In this document: positions 41,942 to 49,620 of the stretch, in pieces
How the letters are laid out: each line of letters begins with the position of its first letter
How positions within the stretch are numbered: position 1 is the stretch's first letter
Assembly (NCBI GenBank): GCA_016214145.1
Contig: JACRPA010000002.1
Span: forward strand, 124,001-188,000
DNA: 64,000 nucleotides
DNA from: Rhodocyclales bacterium
GTDB lineage: Bacteria > Pseudomonadota > Gammaproteobacteria > Burkholderiales > Rhodocyclaceae
Direction of reading: 5' to 3'
Position numbers and translations under genes: made by a program
The notes under the pieces: generated by a model
Told to the model about the DNA's origin: nothing
What the model saw: the letters and a program-made list of their open reading frames with translations, nothing else
Databases searched by the model: none

Positions 41942-43636
41942 TCATTGTCCCAAGTCCGATTCCGTCATGCCGTAATCGCGCATCGCCGCCTTTTTCGAGA
42001 TGACGCCGTTGCGAACTTCTTCGGCAAGCGTCTTGCGGTTGCGTTTTTTCGGGTCTCCGTAGCCGCCGCCGCCGCTCGCCACCTGGTGGTACACCGTGCC
42101 TTTCGGCACGCCGGTGATGAGGTCCTTGTTCTTCGGCACGACGGTGCTGCCGTCCGGGTAGCGCAGGCGGATGAAGTTGAGGCCGGCATCCTTGCCGCCG
42201 AAGAGGCCGAAGGCCGGCTCGAAGTCGCCATCGCCGAAGGTGACGAGCTGGGTGTCCTCGGAACCGATCTCGAAAATCGTTTCCACGCCGAGGCCGCCGC
42301 GCCATTCCCCGGCGCCGGCGGAATCGGGCAGCAGTTCGTGCCTGATCAGGGTGTGCGGCGTCTGCTGCTCGAACATCTCATAGTCCTGGTCGAGCACGCC
42401 GCCCGAGGCGTCGATCATGCCGATGTGGTCGTAGCCGTCGGTGCCGCGCATGGCGCCGGAACCGCCCTTGAGACCCATGAAGCCGATGTCCACGTACTTT
42501 TCGTTGGTGCGCGGATCGATGCCGGTGGTGAGCGAGGCGAGCAGGTTGTTCCAGCCGGCCGTGACGCGGTCCGGCATCACCGGCCCCAGCGCGCGCTGGA
42601 TGGCGTCGGCGTTGGGCGGACAGAGGTGGTTGCCGAAGGTGGTGGCCTTCGGATAGGCGGCGTTGAGGAGGGTGCCCTCGGGAATCACGATCTCGATCGG
42701 CTGCACCATGCCCTCGTTGTGCGGGATGTCCGGATTGACCATCTGCAGCAGGGTGAGGATGGTGGCCGAGGCGCTGGAGGTGAAGGTGCCGTTCACGAAG
42801 CCGTTGGTCTGGGCGTCGGTGCGCGAGTAGTCGAACTTGATGTGCTTGTCCTTCACCTCGATGTCCACGCGTATGGTGTACTTCGAGCCGACGAAGCGGC
42901 CGTCGTAATAGACGTAGCCTTCGCCCGAGTAGCTGCCGTTCGGAATCTTGGCGATCTCGGCTTCCATCATCCTGCGCGTGGCATCGAACAGCGCCTGCTT
43001 GTGCGCTTCGTAGCTGTCGACACCGTACTTGCGCAGCAGTTCGAGCAGGCGGCGTTCGCCGACGGTGCAGGCGCCCATCTCGGCCTTCATGTCGTGCTGC
43101 ACGATGTCCAGCCTGACGTTGGCGAAAATCAGGTTCCACACGTCCTTGCGCAGCTTGCCTTTTTCCACCACCTTCACCGGCGGGATGCGCAGGGCCTCCT
43201 GCCAGACCTCGACGGCGTTCGGGTTGTAGCCGCCCGCCACGTTGCCGCCGATGTCGGCCTGGTGGCCCTTGACCGCCGTCCACGCCACCAGCCTGTCGTC
43301 GAGGAAAACCGGCTTGAAGGCGGCGACGTCGTTGTTCTGGTTGCCCAGGCTGAAGACGTCGTTGTGGAAGATGACGTCGCCGGGGTAGATCTCGTCGCCG
43401 AAATATTCCTTGATGTACTTGCACACCGGCGCCAGCGAGAAGGCGAGGATGGGCAGGTTCTCGGTCTGTTCCAGCATGTTGCCGTCGGCGTCGTAGAGGC
43501 CGGTGACGTAGTCCTTGGCCTCGCACAGGATGGGCGAACGGGTGGTCTGCTCCATCGAGATGCTCATCTCGTCTGTGATGGACTTGAAGGTCCGCGCGTA
43601 GACGGACAGCAGGATGGGGTCGATCTTCGTGCTCAT
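41942..43636 (-). CDS. Hydantoinase B/oxoprolinase family subunit (HyuB-like)
   Basis: 564 residues from the ATG at 43636, preceded by GTGAGG. It has KIDPILLSVYARTFKSITDE, SPILCEAKDYVTGLYDADGN, HNDVFSLGNQNNDVAAFKPV, VKGHQADIGGNVAGGYNPNA and the Gly-rich VASGGGGYGDPKKRNRKTLA. These are hallmarks of the HyuB / acetone carboxylase alpha / acetophenone carboxylase / caprolactamase family. It acts with the HyuA-like gene that precedes it in transcription. The length is closer to lactamase/hydantoinase subunits than to acetone carboxylase alpha. The reaction, ATP-dependent ring opening or carboxylation, cannot be decided. Confidence 0.87.
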   Translation of the reverse strand: MSTKIDPILLSVYARTFKSITDEMSISMEQTTRSPILCEAKDYVTGLYDADGNMLEQTENLPILAFSLAPVCKYIKEYFGDEIYPGDVIFHNDVFSLGNQNNDVAAFKPVFLDDRLVAWTAVKGHQADIGGNVAGGYNPNAVEVWQEALRIPPVKVVEKGKLRKDVWNLIFANVRLDIVQHDMKAEMGACTVGERRLLELLRKYGVDSYEAHKQALFDATRRMMEAEIAKIPNGSYSGEGYVYYDGRFVGSKYTIRVDIEVKDKHIKFDYSRTDAQTNGFVNGTFTSSASATILTLLQMVNPDIPHNEGMVQPIEIVIPEGTLLNAAYPKATTFGNHLCPPNADAIQRALGPVMPDRVTAGWNNLLASLTTGIDPRTNEKYVDIGFMGLKGGSGAMRGTDGYDHIGMIDASGGVLDQDYEMFEQQTPHTLIRHELLPDSAGAGEWRGGLGVETIFEIGSEDTQLVTFGDGDFEPAFGLFGGKDAGLNFIRLRYPDGSTVVPKNKDLITGVPKGTVYHQVASGGGGYGDPKKRNRKTLAEEVRNGVISKKAAMRDYGMTESDLGQ

Positions 43637-43651
43637 GTTTGGCCTCACTTG

Positions 43652-43742
43652 TAGGTCGGGCTTCAGCCCGATGACCGCAGGAAATCCCTGTGGGACACCA
43701 TCGCAGGTTCCGTCGCCGTCGTCGGGCTGAAGCCCGACCTAC
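43652..43742. repeat. Intergenic inverted repeat, family C, with loop insert
   Basis: GTAGGTCGGGCTTCAGCCCG arms. The loop carries GACCGCAGGAAATCCCTGTG then GGAC, found in reverse orientation in the copy at 47524-47604. The stop codon and the last residues of the HyuA-like gene lie inside this repeat. Confidence 0.85.
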
Positions 43743-45828
43743 ACAGGTCTTCGCGTCCCTTGCGATAGAGGGCGAAGGAGCCGAGGGCATCCACCGCGCA
43801 GTCGAAGGATGCGCTGACGAAGATGGCGGTGGTCTCCTGCTCGATCATGGCCGGGCCGTCGATGCGGTTGCCGTGGCGCATTTTGTGGCCGTCGTAGACC
43901 GGAATCTCGCGGAAAGTCTTGGTTTCCGGGATGTAAACGCTGCGGCGGCCCTTAAGGGCGTTTGTTGCGTCGGCGCCGGCCCAGGCCTCCTCGCGGTAGG
44001 TCGGCTTGTCGGTGAAGCCGATCGCCTGCACGCGCACGTTGATGATCTCGATCGGCGCGTTTTCCTGCTCCAGCGAGTAGCCGTAGAGGCGGTTGTGCTC
44101 GTCGTGGAAGGCGCGGGCGATGCCGGCGACGTCGCGCCGGTCGATCAGTTCGCGCCGCACGAGGAAGGACACCTCGTGGTACTGCTTGATGTAGCGGCAG
44201 TCGAACTTGATGTCGTTGCGCCGGCGGCTGTCGGGAATCCGCTCCTCGGTCAATTGGCGGGCGCCTTCGGCCGACATCTCGTCGATCATCTTCGTCAGAC
44301 GCGGCCAGTCGATGGCCTCCAGGCGGGCGACGAAAGTGCGCACGAAGTCGTGCTTGAGCTCGCTCATCAGCATGCCGAAGGCGCACAGCACGGAGGATTC
44401 GCGCGGCACAATCTGGAAGGGGATCTCCAGCTCCTCGCAGATCAGGCAGGAATGGATCGGGCCGGCGCCGCCGGCCGGGATGAAGGGGAACTCGCGCGGA
44501 TCGAAGCCGCGCTTGATGGTCACTTCGCGCACGCCCTGCGCCATGTTGTTGCAGGCGACGCGGTACATGCCGGCGGCGGCCTCCTCGACGGAGAGGCCCA
44601 TCGGCTTCGCGATGTGCGTCTCGATGGCCCGGCGCGCCGCGGCGACGTCGAGCTTCATTTTCCCGCCGGCGAAGAAGTCGGCATCGAGGTAGCCGAGCAC
44701 GACGTTGGCGTCGGTGGTGGCGGGCAGGGTGCCGCCCTTGCCGTAGCAGGCCGGGCCGGGATCGGCGCCGGCGCTCTGCGGGCCCATGCGCAGCATGCCG
44801 CCCTCGTCGAGCCAGCCGATCGAGCCGCCGCCCGCGCCGATGGTGTGGATGTCGAGCATGGGCAGGGCGATCTTGTGGCGGGCGATCTCGCCGTCGTTCT
44901 TGATCATGGGGGCGTCGACGGCCACCGAGGCCTCGAAGCTGGTGCCGCCCATGTCGGTGGTGATGCACTTGTTCTGGCCGTGCGGACGGACGTAGAAGAG
45001 TCCCGCGCCGGGGCCGCCGGCGGGGCCGGAGAGCAGGGTCAGCGCCGCCTTTTCCCGCGCCAGTTGCGGCGAGATGACGCCGCCGTTGGACTGCATGATG
45101 AGCAGCAGGCCGTGGAAACCGATGCCCTTGAGACGGCCGACGAGCTGGTCGAGGTAATGGTTGAGCTTGGGGCCGACGTAGGAGTTCAGCGCGGTGGTGC
45201 TGATGCGCTCGTAGAAGCGGATCGAGGGCAGCAGGTCTGTCGACACGGAAAGATAGGTGCCGGGCATTTCCTTGCGCACCAGTTCCGCCGCCGCCTGCTC
45301 GTGCGCCGGATTGGCGAAGGAGTTCATGAAGCAGATCGACACCGCCTGCACGCCTTCCTGCTTGAAGAGGGCGATGGACTGGCGCACCTGCTCCAGATCG
45401 AGCGGCGCCACCTCGCGGCCGGCGCGGTCGAGGCGGCCCTTGATGCCGGCGCGCAGGTAGCGCGGCACCAGCGGCTTCACGTTGGTGTAGCGGTTGTTGT
45501 ACTGCTCCTCGCGGATGCCGCGGCGCATCTCCAGCGCGTCCCTTACGCCCTCGGTGGTGAGCAGGCCGCATTTCGCGCCGGTGCCGGTCAGGGTGGCGTT
45601 GGTCGTCACCGTGGTGCCGTGCACGATGGTGTCGATGGTGGCGGCGAAGGCCTCCAGCGTCAGCGGCGGGTTCTGCGCCGCGGCGATGTCGGTGAGGCCG
45701 TTCACCACGGCGATGGACGGGTCGGCGGGGGTCGACAGCGATTTGAAGATCGCCGGCTCGGCGCCGTCGCGGGTGACGACGAAGTCGGTGAATGTGCCGC
45801 CGACGTCGATTCCGATCTTTAATGCCAT
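43663..45828 (-). CDS. Hydantoinase A/oxoprolinase family subunit (HyuA-like, ATPase)
   Basis: 721 residues. The N-terminal ASKHA ATPase signature is LKIGIDVGGTFTDFVVTRDG, followed by VHGTTVTTNATLTGTGAKCG, QSNGGVISPQLAREKAALTL, CITTDMGGTSFEASVAVDAP and AGGGSIGWLDEGGMLRMGPQ. It supplies ATP-driven activation for a HyuA/HyuB enzyme. About 26 C-terminal residues (from CRSGFSPTTA to the stop) are encoded by the inserted family C repeat, so the original end was near RKGREDL. The neighbours are an acyl-CoA synthetase and a thiolase, suggesting that the product enters CoA metabolism. Confidence 0.88.
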   Translation of the reverse strand: MALKIGIDVGGTFTDFVVTRDGAEPAIFKSLSTPADPSIAVVNGLTDIAAAQNPPLTLEAFAATIDTIVHGTTVTTNATLTGTGAKCGLLTTEGVRDALEMRRGIREEQYNNRYTNVKPLVPRYLRAGIKGRLDRAGREVAPLDLEQVRQSIALFKQEGVQAVSICFMNSFANPAHEQAAAELVRKEMPGTYLSVSTDLLPSIRFYERISTTALNSYVGPKLNHYLDQLVGRLKGIGFHGLLLIMQSNGGVISPQLAREKAALTLLSGPAGGPGAGLFYVRPHGQNKCITTDMGGTSFEASVAVDAPMIKNDGEIARHKIALPMLDIHTIGAGGGSIGWLDEGGMLRMGPQSAGADPGPACYGKGGTLPATTDANVVLGYLDADFFAGGKMKLDVAAARRAIETHIAKPMGLSVEEAAAGMYRVACNNMAQGVREVTIKRGFDPREFPFIPAGGAGPIHSCLICEELEIPFQIVPRESSVLCAFGMLMSELKHDFVRTFVARLEAIDWPRLTKMIDEMSAEGARQLTEERIPDSRRRNDIKFDCRYIKQYHEVSFLVRRELIDRRDVAGIARAFHDEHNRLYGYSLEQENAPIEIINVRVQAIGFTDKPTYREEAWAGADATNALKGRRSVYIPETKTFREIPVYDGHKMRHGNRIDGPAMIEQETTAIFVSASFDCAVDALGSFALYRKGREDLCRSGFSPTTATEPAMVSHRDFLRSSG

Positions 45829-45873
45829 GTGGGCTCCATCCTTTGTGGATTCGAAAGTCCGGCGAAGAAAGCA

Positions 45874-45947
45874 CCGTCATTCCGGGGCCGCGCCGCGGAA
45901 CCCGGAATCCAGGCGGCTTCTGGATTCCCGCTTGCGCGGGAATGACG
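45874..45947. repeat. Inverted repeat, family G (degenerate)
   Basis: CCGTCATTCCGGGGCCGCGC on one side and TTCCCGCTTGCGCGGGAATG on the other. The left arm has drifted from the usual GCGAAAGC core. Confidence 0.7.
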
Positions 45948-45982
45948 AGTCAAGTGGCGATCCATGTCATGCGGATTCATTG

Positions 45983-47503
45983 TCAGGCTACCGGTATGCG
46001 CAGGACCATCTGGCGCAGTTCTTCCTTGCGGATCTTGCCGAGGGCGGTCTTCGGCAGCTCGCCGACGAAGAGCACGTCCTTGGGGTGCTTGTAGCGGGCC
46101 AGCCGGCCGTCGAACAGCTTGAGGATGTCGTCGGCCGAGGGCCGGCGTCCGGACTTCGGCACGACGACGGCGACGGCGATCTCGCCCCAGCGCGCATCGC
46201 TGCGGCCGATCACGGCGGCCTCGGCGATGTCCTCGCATTCGGCCAGCACGTTCTCGAGTTCGGCGGGGTAGATGTTCTCGCCGCCGGAAATGATCATTTC
46301 CTTCTTACGGCCGACGACGGTGAGGAAGCCCTCGTCGTCCAGCCAGCCCATGTCGCCCGTGCGGTACCAGCCGTTGTCCATCGCGGCGGCGGTCGCCTCG
46401 GGGTTGCGCCAGTATCCGGCAAACAGGTTGCGGCCCCGGACGAGGATCTCGCCGGCCTGCCGCGGCGGCAGGTCGGCGCCGTCGTTGCCGACGATGCGCA
46501 GCCGGCAGTGCAGGGCGGCGCGGCCGGTCGAGCCGATCTTGCGGTATGCCTCGTCGCGCTTGAGGCAGGCGACGATCGGGCAGGTCTCGGTGGCGCCGTA
46601 GACCTGGGTCATCGGCACGCCGCGGGCGTGCACGGCCTCGATCATGCGCAGGGGCACGATGCTCGATCCGATGCTCATCATGCGCAGGCTGGAGAGATCG
46701 GTGGACGGCCAGCGCGGGCTGGCCATCATCATGTCGACCACGGCAGGGACGGTGAGGACCAGGGTGATGCGTTCGCGCTCGATGGCCTCCAGCGCCGCTT
46801 CGGGGTCGAAGCGCGGATGCAGCACCAGCGTGCAGCCGGCGCGCAGGGCCGGCGTGGTCTGGATGTTGAGGCCGCCGACGTGGAACAGCGGCAGCACGGT
46901 CAGCACGCGGTCGTCGGGCGAGAAGACGTGCATGTCGGCGCTGTTGTCGGCGTTGCAGGCGATGGCGTCCTGGGTGAGCACGACGCCTTTCGGCTTGCCG
47001 GTCGAGCCGGAGGTGTAGCAGATGAGGAGCGGGGCGTCCGGCCCGACGGCCGGGTCGGCCGGCACCGCGCTGCCCGCAGCGAGAAAATCCTCCCACGCCT
47101 GCCAGCCCGCTGCGCCGCTGCCGAGGGCAACGAGCCTCATGGCGCCGAGTTCCTTGCGGTAGGCGTCCGTCTGGGCGAGGAAGGGCGCCTCCACCACCAG
47201 CACGCCCGGCGGGCAGTCGTCGAGCATCTGCTGGTGCTCGGGGCCGGCCAGGCGCCAGTTGAGCGGCATGAAGAGGGCGCCGAGGCGGGCGCAGGCGAAG
47301 AACAGGGCGAGCATTTCCGGGCTGTTGCAGCCGAGGAAGGCCGCGCAGCCGCCGCGGCGCACGCCCGCTGCGGCGAGGGCCGCGGCCGTGCGGTCGACCA
47401 GGTCCGCGAAATCCCGGTAACTGAGGTCGCGGCCGCCATAGCGGATGGCGGTCTTCGCGGGCGTTGCCACCGCGTGCCGGCCGATCCACTCGGAAATGTC
47501 CAT
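45983..47503 (-). CDS. Acyl-CoA synthetase (AMP-forming)
   Basis: 506 residues from the ATG at 47503 with CGGAGG seven bases upstream; longer frames run into a repeat. Adenylation motifs: LICYTSGSTGKPKGVVLTQD (A3), VYGATETCPIVACLKRDEAY (A5), WYRTGDMGWLDDEGFLTVVG (A7) and GRKKEMIISGGENIYPAELE (A8), with the C-terminal Lys in TALGKIRKEELRQM (A10). It forms an acyl-CoA from a carboxylic acid with ATP. It could be a fatty acid, cyclic or aryl acid ligase. It does not look like a typical benzoate-CoA ligase, and that assignment is not claimed. Confidence 0.9.
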   Translation of the reverse strand: MDISEWIGRHAVATPAKTAIRYGGRDLSYRDFADLVDRTAAALAAAGVRRGGCAAFLGCNSPEMLALFFACARLGALFMPLNWRLAGPEHQQMLDDCPPGVLVVEAPFLAQTDAYRKELGAMRLVALGSGAAGWQAWEDFLAAGSAVPADPAVGPDAPLLICYTSGSTGKPKGVVLTQDAIACNADNSADMHVFSPDDRVLTVLPLFHVGGLNIQTTPALRAGCTLVLHPRFDPEAALEAIERERITLVLTVPAVVDMMMASPRWPSTDLSSLRMMSIGSSIVPLRMIEAVHARGVPMTQVYGATETCPIVACLKRDEAYRKIGSTGRAALHCRLRIVGNDGADLPPRQAGEILVRGRNLFAGYWRNPEATAAAMDNGWYRTGDMGWLDDEGFLTVVGRKKEMIISGGENIYPAELENVLAECEDIAEAAVIGRSDARWGEIAVAVVVPKSGRRPSADDILKLFDGRLARYKHPKDVLFVGELPKTALGKIRKEELRQMVLRIPVA

Positions 47504-47523
47504 CCTCATCCTCCGTTGTTCCT

Positions 47524-47604
47524 GTAGGTCGGCCTTCAGGCCGACTTTGGCCGCTGTTGTCCCACAGGGATTTCCTGCGGTCATCGGGCTGAAGCCCGAC
47601 CTAC
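47524..47604. repeat. Intergenic inverted repeat, family C, with loop insert
   Basis: GTAGGTCGGCCTTCAGGCCG on the left and CGGGCTGAAGCCCGACCTAC on the right. The loop GTCCCACAGGGATTTCCTGC then GGTC is the inverse of the one at 43652-43742. Confidence 0.85.
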
Positions 47605-47606
47605 GG

Positions 47607-48812
47607 CTATGCGTCGCAAACCTCCAGCACCACCGCCATCGCCGTGTCGCCGGCGGCGCAGCCGGTGAACAGGCCCCAGCCGCCGCCGCGCAGCGCCAGT
47701 TCCTCGATCAATTCGATGATTGCGCGCGTGCCCATCGGCGCCTGCGGATGGCCCCAGACGAGGGAGCAGCCGAAATTGTTCATGTTCTTCAGGTCGGCGC
47801 CGGTCTCGCGCGCGAAGAAGAGGTCGTTGATGGCAAAGGGGTTGTGCGTCTTGATCGCCGCCATGTCCTTCACCGTCTTGCCGGCCTGTTCGAGGGCCTG
47901 CTTCGCCGCCGGCACGGTAGCCTCGGGCATGTGGGCGAGCGCGGCGCGGGCGAGGCCGAAGCCGTGCAGGCGCACGGCGATCTTCGGGTCGCGCGACAGT
48001 TCGCGCGCCTTCGCCGCCGTCGTCACGACGATGCCGGCGTTGCCGTCGGCCGGATGCGTCTGACCGCCGAAGGTGACGGTGCCGCCCTCCATCACCGGCT
48101 TGAGCTTGGCGAGGCCCTCGGCCGTGGAGTGATTGATGCCCTCGTCGCCTTCCATCGTGCCGGCGGTCTTCCTGAAATTCGGCGCCGGCACCTCGAAGGG
48201 CAGGGTCATGAAGCGCTTGAGGAAGGCCGCGCCGTTGTCCAGCGCCTGGCGGTACTGTTCCTCGCGGCGCAGCACCACCTCGTGCTGTTCGGCGGTGCCG
48301 ATGCCGTGCTTCTTCGCCACGTTCTCCGCCGTCTGCAGCATGGAATGGCGGCCGAGCGGGTCGCAGCCGAAGTTGTCCATCACCCAGTCCTCGGCGCTGC
48401 CGGTGCCGCCCGGGCCCTTCGGGTTCGGGTAGTAGAGGTGCGGGCCGTTGGAGGTGCGGTCGCAGTTGATCACCAGCGCCGTACTGCAGAGACTGACTTC
48501 TATTTCCTGCACCGCCGCGAGCAGGGTGCGCACGCCGGTGGCGCAGGCCTGCATCAGCGTCGGGCCGCCGGCCTGGCCGGCGCCGATCAGGCCTGTGAGC
48601 CAGGGCAGGCCGTAGAAGGCGTGCTTCTGCGGCACGGAGAAGCCGAGCGCGCCGTAGTCGAACAGCTTCGGATCGATGTTGCGCTTTGCCAGCTCGTTCT
48701 TCGCTACGTGGGCGGCGAATTCGATGCTGTGCAGGTTGGCGAAGCTGCCCTGCCAGCGCGCGAAGGGCGTGCTCCAGTAGGCGCCGTAGGGGATTTCGGC
48801 CTTGTAAGTCAC
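47607..48812 (-). CDS. Thiolase family protein (acetyl-CoA acyltransferase)
   Basis: 401 residues. The nucleophilic Cys lies in PTLMQACATGVRTLLAAVQE. The C-terminal catalytic motifs are NNFGCSLVWGHPQAPMGTRA (the GHP His) and GGGWGLFTGCAAGDTAMAVV (second Cys). It cleaves a 3-oxoacyl-CoA with CoA or runs the reverse condensation. The N-terminus is unusual for canonical FadA/PhaA (IPYGAYWSTPFARWQGSFAN), suggesting a specialised substrate. It is followed, on the same strand, by the acyl-CoA synthetase and then HyuA/HyuB, and preceded by the GntR regulator. Confidence 0.9.
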   Translation of the reverse strand: MTYKAEIPYGAYWSTPFARWQGSFANLHSIEFAAHVAKNELAKRNIDPKLFDYGALGFSVPQKHAFYGLPWLTGLIGAGQAGGPTLMQACATGVRTLLAAVQEIEVSLCSTALVINCDRTSNGPHLYYPNPKGPGGTGSAEDWVMDNFGCDPLGRHSMLQTAENVAKKHGIGTAEQHEVVLRREEQYRQALDNGAAFLKRFMTLPFEVPAPNFRKTAGTMEGDEGINHSTAEGLAKLKPVMEGGTVTFGGQTHPADGNAGIVVTTAAKARELSRDPKIAVRLHGFGLARAALAHMPEATVPAAKQALEQAGKTVKDMAAIKTHNPFAINDLFFARETGADLKNMNNFGCSLVWGHPQAPMGTRAIIELIEELALRGGGWGLFTGCAAGDTAMAVVLEVCDA

Positions 48813-48823
48813 TGTTGGAATCC

Positions 48824-49507
48824 TTATTCGGTGGCTGGCTTGTCCAGCCCGGTGGCGGCGATGAAGCAGCGTTTCGCTTCACCCAGGTGGTCGCGCATGG
48901 CCGCGGCCGCGGCATCGCCGTCGCCGGCTGCCAGCGCCTCGGCGATGCGCTTGAGGCCTTTCAGCACGATGTTGCGGATCTTCGGGTCGCCCAGCGTCAG
49001 GGCGCGGATGCGCATCATGTGGTCGGCATACTGCTCGATGGCGCGCACCAGGCGGCGGTTCGGCACCAGCGCAATCCAGGCGTTGCGGAAGCGGATATTG
49101 GCCTCGCGGAAGGCGTCGGCGTCGTTGCCCTTGTAGGCGACTGCAGCGGCGGCAAGTGCTTCGTCGATCGGTGCGCGGACGGCCGCATCGGTCGTGAACT
49201 CGGCGACGCGGCGCAGCGCGGCCGGCTCGATGAGGAAGCGCACTTCGTAGATGTCGTCGACGTCGGTCAGGGTCAGCGCCGGCACGACGAAGCTGCGTCC
49301 GTCCGAGGCGAGCAGACCTTCGCTGGCCAGACGCGTCAGCGCTTCGCGCACCGGCGTGCGGGAGACGCCGAGTTTTTCCGCCAGCTGGACTTCCTGCAGC
49401 GGCTGTCCCGAGACGATGGTGCCGTCGCGCAGGTGGGCGCGGAGCGTCTGGTAGACCTGGTCGCCGAGGGCGAGGGGACGTTGGAGCGGCTTGATGGACG
49501 TGACCAC
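48824..49507 (-). CDS. GntR-family regulator (FadR/FCD subfamily)
   Basis: 227 residues using a GTG start at 49507 with GCGGAGG at the right distance. The N-terminal winged helix is LGDQVYQTLRAHLRDGTIVS, LQEVQLAEKLGVSRTPVREA. The C-terminal all-helical FCD ligand domain has DDIYEVRFLIEPAALRRVAE, FRNAWIALVPNRRLVRAIEQ and MRDHLGEAKRCFI, with the Asp and His residues of the metal/ligand site. It probably senses an acidic or CoA intermediate. An identical 14-base palindromic element occurs upstream of this gene and of the reductase at 49621-51591, marking likely targets. Confidence 0.9.
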   Translation of the reverse strand: MVTSIKPLQRPLALGDQVYQTLRAHLRDGTIVSGQPLQEVQLAEKLGVSRTPVREALTRLASEGLLASDGRSFVVPALTLTDVDDIYEVRFLIEPAALRRVAEFTTDAAVRAPIDEALAAAAVAYKGNDADAFREANIRFRNAWIALVPNRRLVRAIEQYADHMMRIRALTLGDPKIRNIVLKGLKRIAEALAAGDGDAAAAAMRDHLGEAKRCFIAATGLDKPATE

Positions 49508-49556
49508 GGAAGGTCCTCCGCTAAGGGAAGAATTGGGGATATCAGCCCTGTACTGC

Positions 49557-49570
49557 GGATACTGTATACA
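49557..49570. promoter_or_regulatory. Putative GntR operator, regulator promoter
   Basis: GGATACTGTATACA, containing the perfect 8-base palindrome TGTATACA that fits the FadR-subfamily TNGTNNACNA pattern. It lies 50-63 bases upstream of the GTG start, and the same 14-mer recurs at 51607-51620. Confidence 0.7.
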
Positions 49571-49620
49571 CGCCATGGGGACGTGTAAAGATGCAGCAAA
49601 GTGCCGAGTCAAAGCCATTC

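Noticed and set aside
45983-47503. Acyl-CoA synthetase as benzoate-CoA ligase (bzdA)
   Set aside because: Only generic adenylation motifs are visible, and it sits with HyuA/HyuB and a thiolase rather than in the bzd operon.
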